Source of the DNA: Planctomycetota bacterium
GTDB taxonomy: Bacteria > Planctomycetota > MHYJ01 > JACPRB01
Assembly (NCBI GenBank): GCA_016200125.1
Contig: JACQFK010000053.1
Span: forward strand, 1-7,122
Direction: 5' to 3'
DNA: 7,122 nt
Shown: positions 6,295 through 7,122 of the stretch, piece by piece
How positions within the stretch are numbered: the first letter of the stretch is position 1
Layout: every line of letters starts with the position of its first letter
Made by a program: the position numbers and the translations under genes
The notes under the pieces: generated by a model
Told to the model about the DNA's origin: nothing
The model's database searches: none
Seen by the model: only the letters and a program-made list of their open reading frames with translations

Positions 6295-7122
6295 ATGACC
6301 GTCGTCCGCTACCCCGGAGGCTCCCTCGTCCTCGGCCGGCGGACTCAGGTCATGGGGGTCCTGAACGTCACCCCCGATTCGTTCTCCGACGGCGGCGAGT
6401 GGACCGATCCCGAGCGCGCCCTGCGCCGGGCCCGGGCGATGGTCCGCGAGGGGGCGGATCTCATCGACGTCGGCGGCGAGTCGACGCGTCCCGGCGCGCG
6501 GAGCGTCCCGGCCGCGGAGGAGATCCGCCGCGTCGTCCCCCTGATCGAGCGGCTGGCGGCCGAGAAGATCCTGGTCTCGGTGGACACCTCCAAGGCCGCC
6601 GTGGCCCGCGCGGCCTTCCGGGCCGGCGCGAAGATCCTCAACGACGTCACGGCCCTCCGGGGCGACCGGGCGATGGCGCGCACGGCCGCCCGGGCCGGCG
6701 TCGCCGTCATCCTCATGCACATGAAGGGGACTCCCCGCACGATGCAGCGGAAGCCGGCCTATGGCGACGTGGTGGAGGAAATTCTCGGTTTTTTCCGGGA
6801 AATTTTGAAATTGGCTTGGAGGGCCGGAATCGAGCGTGATAAGATCATTCTGGACCCGGGGATCGGCTTCGGCAAGTTGCCGGAGCACAATCTGGAGATC
6901 CTGCGGCGTCTGGACGAATTCCGCAGCCTGGGCCGCCCCATTGCGATCGGGACCTCGCGCAAGAGCTTCATCGGCCGTGCCCTCGGCCGTCGCGTGGACG
7001 ATCGCGTGAACGGCACCGCCGCGACCGTCGCCGCCGCGATCCTCCGCGGCGCCGATGTAGTCCGCGTCCACGACGTCCGCGAAATGTCCGACGTGGCCCG
7101 TATGACCGACCTCTTGCGATGA
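6295..7122 (+). CDS. folP: dihydropteroate synthase
   Basis: Condenses 6-hydroxymethyl-7,8-dihydropterin diphosphate with p-aminobenzoate to give dihydropteroate in cytoplasmic folate synthesis; the target of sulfonamides. The 275-residue length matches the family (about 280). All signature regions of the TIM barrel are present: M-G-V-L-N24-V-T-P-D-S-F-S-D-G-G (metal-binding Asn), D58-V-G-G-E-S-T64-R65-P-G, V-S-V-D97-T-S, N116-D-V, D187-P-G-I-G-F-G-K194, G-T-S-R-K223-S (PABA/pterin loop lysine) and R257-V-H259-D-V. The start is the ATG at 6295, just ahead of the first strand; the frame is open further upstream but that sequence overlaps msrB and has no DHPS similarity. No Shine-Dalgarno is visible, so the leader may be short or the gene leaderless. 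A patch of about 72 nt around 6776-6847 has about 43% GC by hand count, well below its surroundings, yet the protein motifs stay intact. The gene ends with TGA at the last base of the window. Confidence 0.97.
   Translation: MTVVRYPGGSLVLGRRTQVMGVLNVTPDSFSDGGEWTDPERALRRARAMVREGADLIDVGGESTRPGARSVPAAEEIRRVVPLIERLAAEKILVSVDTSKAAVARAAFRAGAKILNDVTALRGDRAMARTAARAGVAVILMHMKGTPRTMQRKPAYGDVVEEILGFFREILKLAWRAGIERDKIILDPGIGFGKLPEHNLEILRRLDEFRSLGRPIAIGTSRKSFIGRALGRRVDDRVNGTAATVAAAILRGADVVRVHDVREMSDVARMTDLLR

Overview
The window is a high-GC (roughly two-thirds G+C by eye) stretch from a diderm bacterium. It carries outer-membrane biogenesis lipoproteins (BamD-like, LptE), several lipoproteins with cysteine signal peptides, a secreted beta-helix protein, and a small protein with an N-terminal zinc ribbon, Pro/Ala linker and membrane helices. 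That style of gene content is common in Planctomycetota and some neighbouring phyla. The assignment to a phylum is inference and only moderately sure.

Layout from left to right, + strand unless noted. 1-288: C-terminal end of a BamD-like TPR lipoprotein, cut by the window edge. 285-752: LptE, overlapping the previous gene by 4 nt. 801-2779: ftsH, broken near position 1901 by a loss of about 37 nt, leaving two overlapping frames. 2865-5114: a large lipoprotein with two tandem Ig-like repeats, a third beta-rich domain and a right-handed parallel beta-helix. 5111-5581 (minus): zinc-ribbon membrane protein whose stop codon shares the palindrome CTAG with the stop of its convergent neighbour. 5690-6238: lipoprotein methionine sulfoxide reductase MsrB. 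6295-7122: folP, dihydropteroate synthase.

The main discovery candidate is MsrB. The apparent stop TGA at 6170-6172 lies exactly where the catalytic cysteine of the MsrB family (R-Y-C-I-N-S) should be. The same frame then continues with the family's normal C-terminus (INSISLQFVE...) to a TAA at 6236-6238. A perfect 7-bp hairpin with a loop starting in G lies 20 nt behind the TGA, where a bacterial SECIS element belongs. UGA is an ordinary stop in other genes of the window. The best reading is therefore a selenocysteine-containing, membrane-anchored MsrB, and the conventional annotation would truncate it just before its active-site residue.

How the genes fit together: the left part is an envelope-maintenance set (OMP assembly, LPS transport, membrane quality-control protease). 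ftsH followed by folP is a widespread bacterial gene order. Here that pair is separated by three genes for exported or membrane proteins, which look like a later insertion. No rRNA, tRNA, CRISPR array or insertion sequence was found.
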